Shown: positions 5,918 through 6,219 of the stretch, one piece after another
Layout of the letters: every line of letters starts with the position of its first letter
Position numbering within the stretch: the stretch's first letter is position 1
Assembly (NCBI GenBank): GCA_003523465.1
Contig: DQAA01000615.1
Span: 1-6,219 of the forward strand
Length of the DNA stretch: 6,219 nucleotides
Direction of reading: 5' to 3'
From: Pseudomonas sp.
Lineage (GTDB): Bacteria; Pseudomonadota; Gammaproteobacteria; Pseudomonadales; Pseudomonadaceae
Program-made: the position numbers and the translations under genes
Notes under the pieces: generated by a model
What the model saw: the letters and a program-made list of their open reading frames with translations, nothing else
What the model was told of the DNA's origin: nothing
The model's database searches: none

Positions 5918-6219
5918 ATGTACAAACTCGAAATCCAGGACCTGCACAAACGCTACGGCAGCCATGAAGTGCTCAAGGGCGTTTCCCTGGCCGCCAAGGC
6001 CGGCGACGTGATCAGCATCATCGGCTCCAGCGGCTCGGGCAAAAGTACCTTCCTGCGCTGCATCAACCTGCTGGAGCAGCCCCACGCCGGCAAGATCCTG
6101 CTGAACAACGAAGAGCTCAAGCTGGTGGCGAACAAGGACGGCGCGCTCAAGGCCGCCGATCCCAAGCAGTTGCAGCGCATGCGCTCGCGGCTGTCGATGG
6201 TGTTCCAGCACTTCAACCT
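5918..6219 (+). CDS. aotP: ABC importer ATP-binding subunit, arginine/ornithine type, N-terminal 101 residues (cut by window end)
   Basis: The frame runs from ATG 5918 to the last base without a stop, so the gene is cut by the window edge. The protein starts MYKLEIQDLHKRYGSHEVLKGVSL, split by the family's A-loop Tyr13. It contains the Walker A motif GSSGSGKST at residues 36-44 and a Q-loop with Gln97 (MVFQHFNL, 94-101). This matches the HisP/GlnQ polar amino acid ATPases, including the insertion between the FLRCINLLE region and the Q-loop that is typical of HisP-like members. The signature and Walker B motifs lie beyond the window. As a cytoplasmic homodimer it would power AotQ-AotM. The ribosome binding site is weak (GAGA 5905-5908, 9 nt before the ATG). 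An in-frame GTG at 5903 is possible, but the family N-terminus fits the ATG. argR is expected downstream, as in other pseudomonads. Confidence 0.92.
   Translation, partial: MYKLEIQDLHKRYGSHEVLKGVSLAAKAGDVISIIGSSGSGKSTFLRCINLLEQPHAGKILLNNEELKLVANKDGALKAADPKQLQRMRSRLSMVFQHFN

Overview
The window is core-chromosome DNA of a Pseudomonas outside the P. aeruginosa lineage, most likely of the P. fluorescens/P. putida group. The grounds are GC-rich coding DNA with strong G/C third positions, a DUF2790 gene (a family found mostly in Pseudomonas), a Pseudomonas-type REP element behind acsA, and the gene order phhR - DUF2790 - acsA - aot. From memory this order matches P. putida-type genomes; in P. aeruginosa phhR and acsA are not adjacent. 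Species cannot be fixed from sequence alone.

Layout. Positions 1-315 are the 3' end of a TyrR/PhhR-type regulator of aromatic amino acid catabolism. It converges on a small minus-strand gene (396-656) for an exported DUF2790 protein of unknown function, with a hairpin between the two stops. A 404-base gene-free stretch rich in inverted repeats separates that gene from the divergent acsA (1061-3016), acetyl-CoA synthetase. An A-rich Crc/Hfq-type motif lies just upstream of the acsA ribosome binding site. Behind acsA come a REP element, an 11-bp inverted repeat and a very strong rho-independent terminator (3119-3166).

A second non-coding stretch (3167-3593) leads into an arginine/ornithine-type ABC importer: aotJ (periplasmic binding protein), aotQ and aotM (permeases), and the first 101 codons of aotP (ATPase), cut by the window end. 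The aotJ upstream region contains an excellent match to one half of the Pseudomonas ArgR consensus just ahead of a possible -10 element. A textbook terminator-like hairpin with a six-T tract lies between aotJ and aotQ and probably makes the binding protein more abundant than the membrane parts. aotO, which lies between aotM and aotP in P. aeruginosa, is absent.

Together the genes serve nutrient scavenging: acetate activation to acetyl-CoA and uptake of basic amino acids, next to a regulator of phenylalanine/tyrosine use. I see no mobile element, CRISPR array, RNA gene or new multi-gene system. What deserves a second look is regulatory DNA and the uncharacterised DUF2790 gene.
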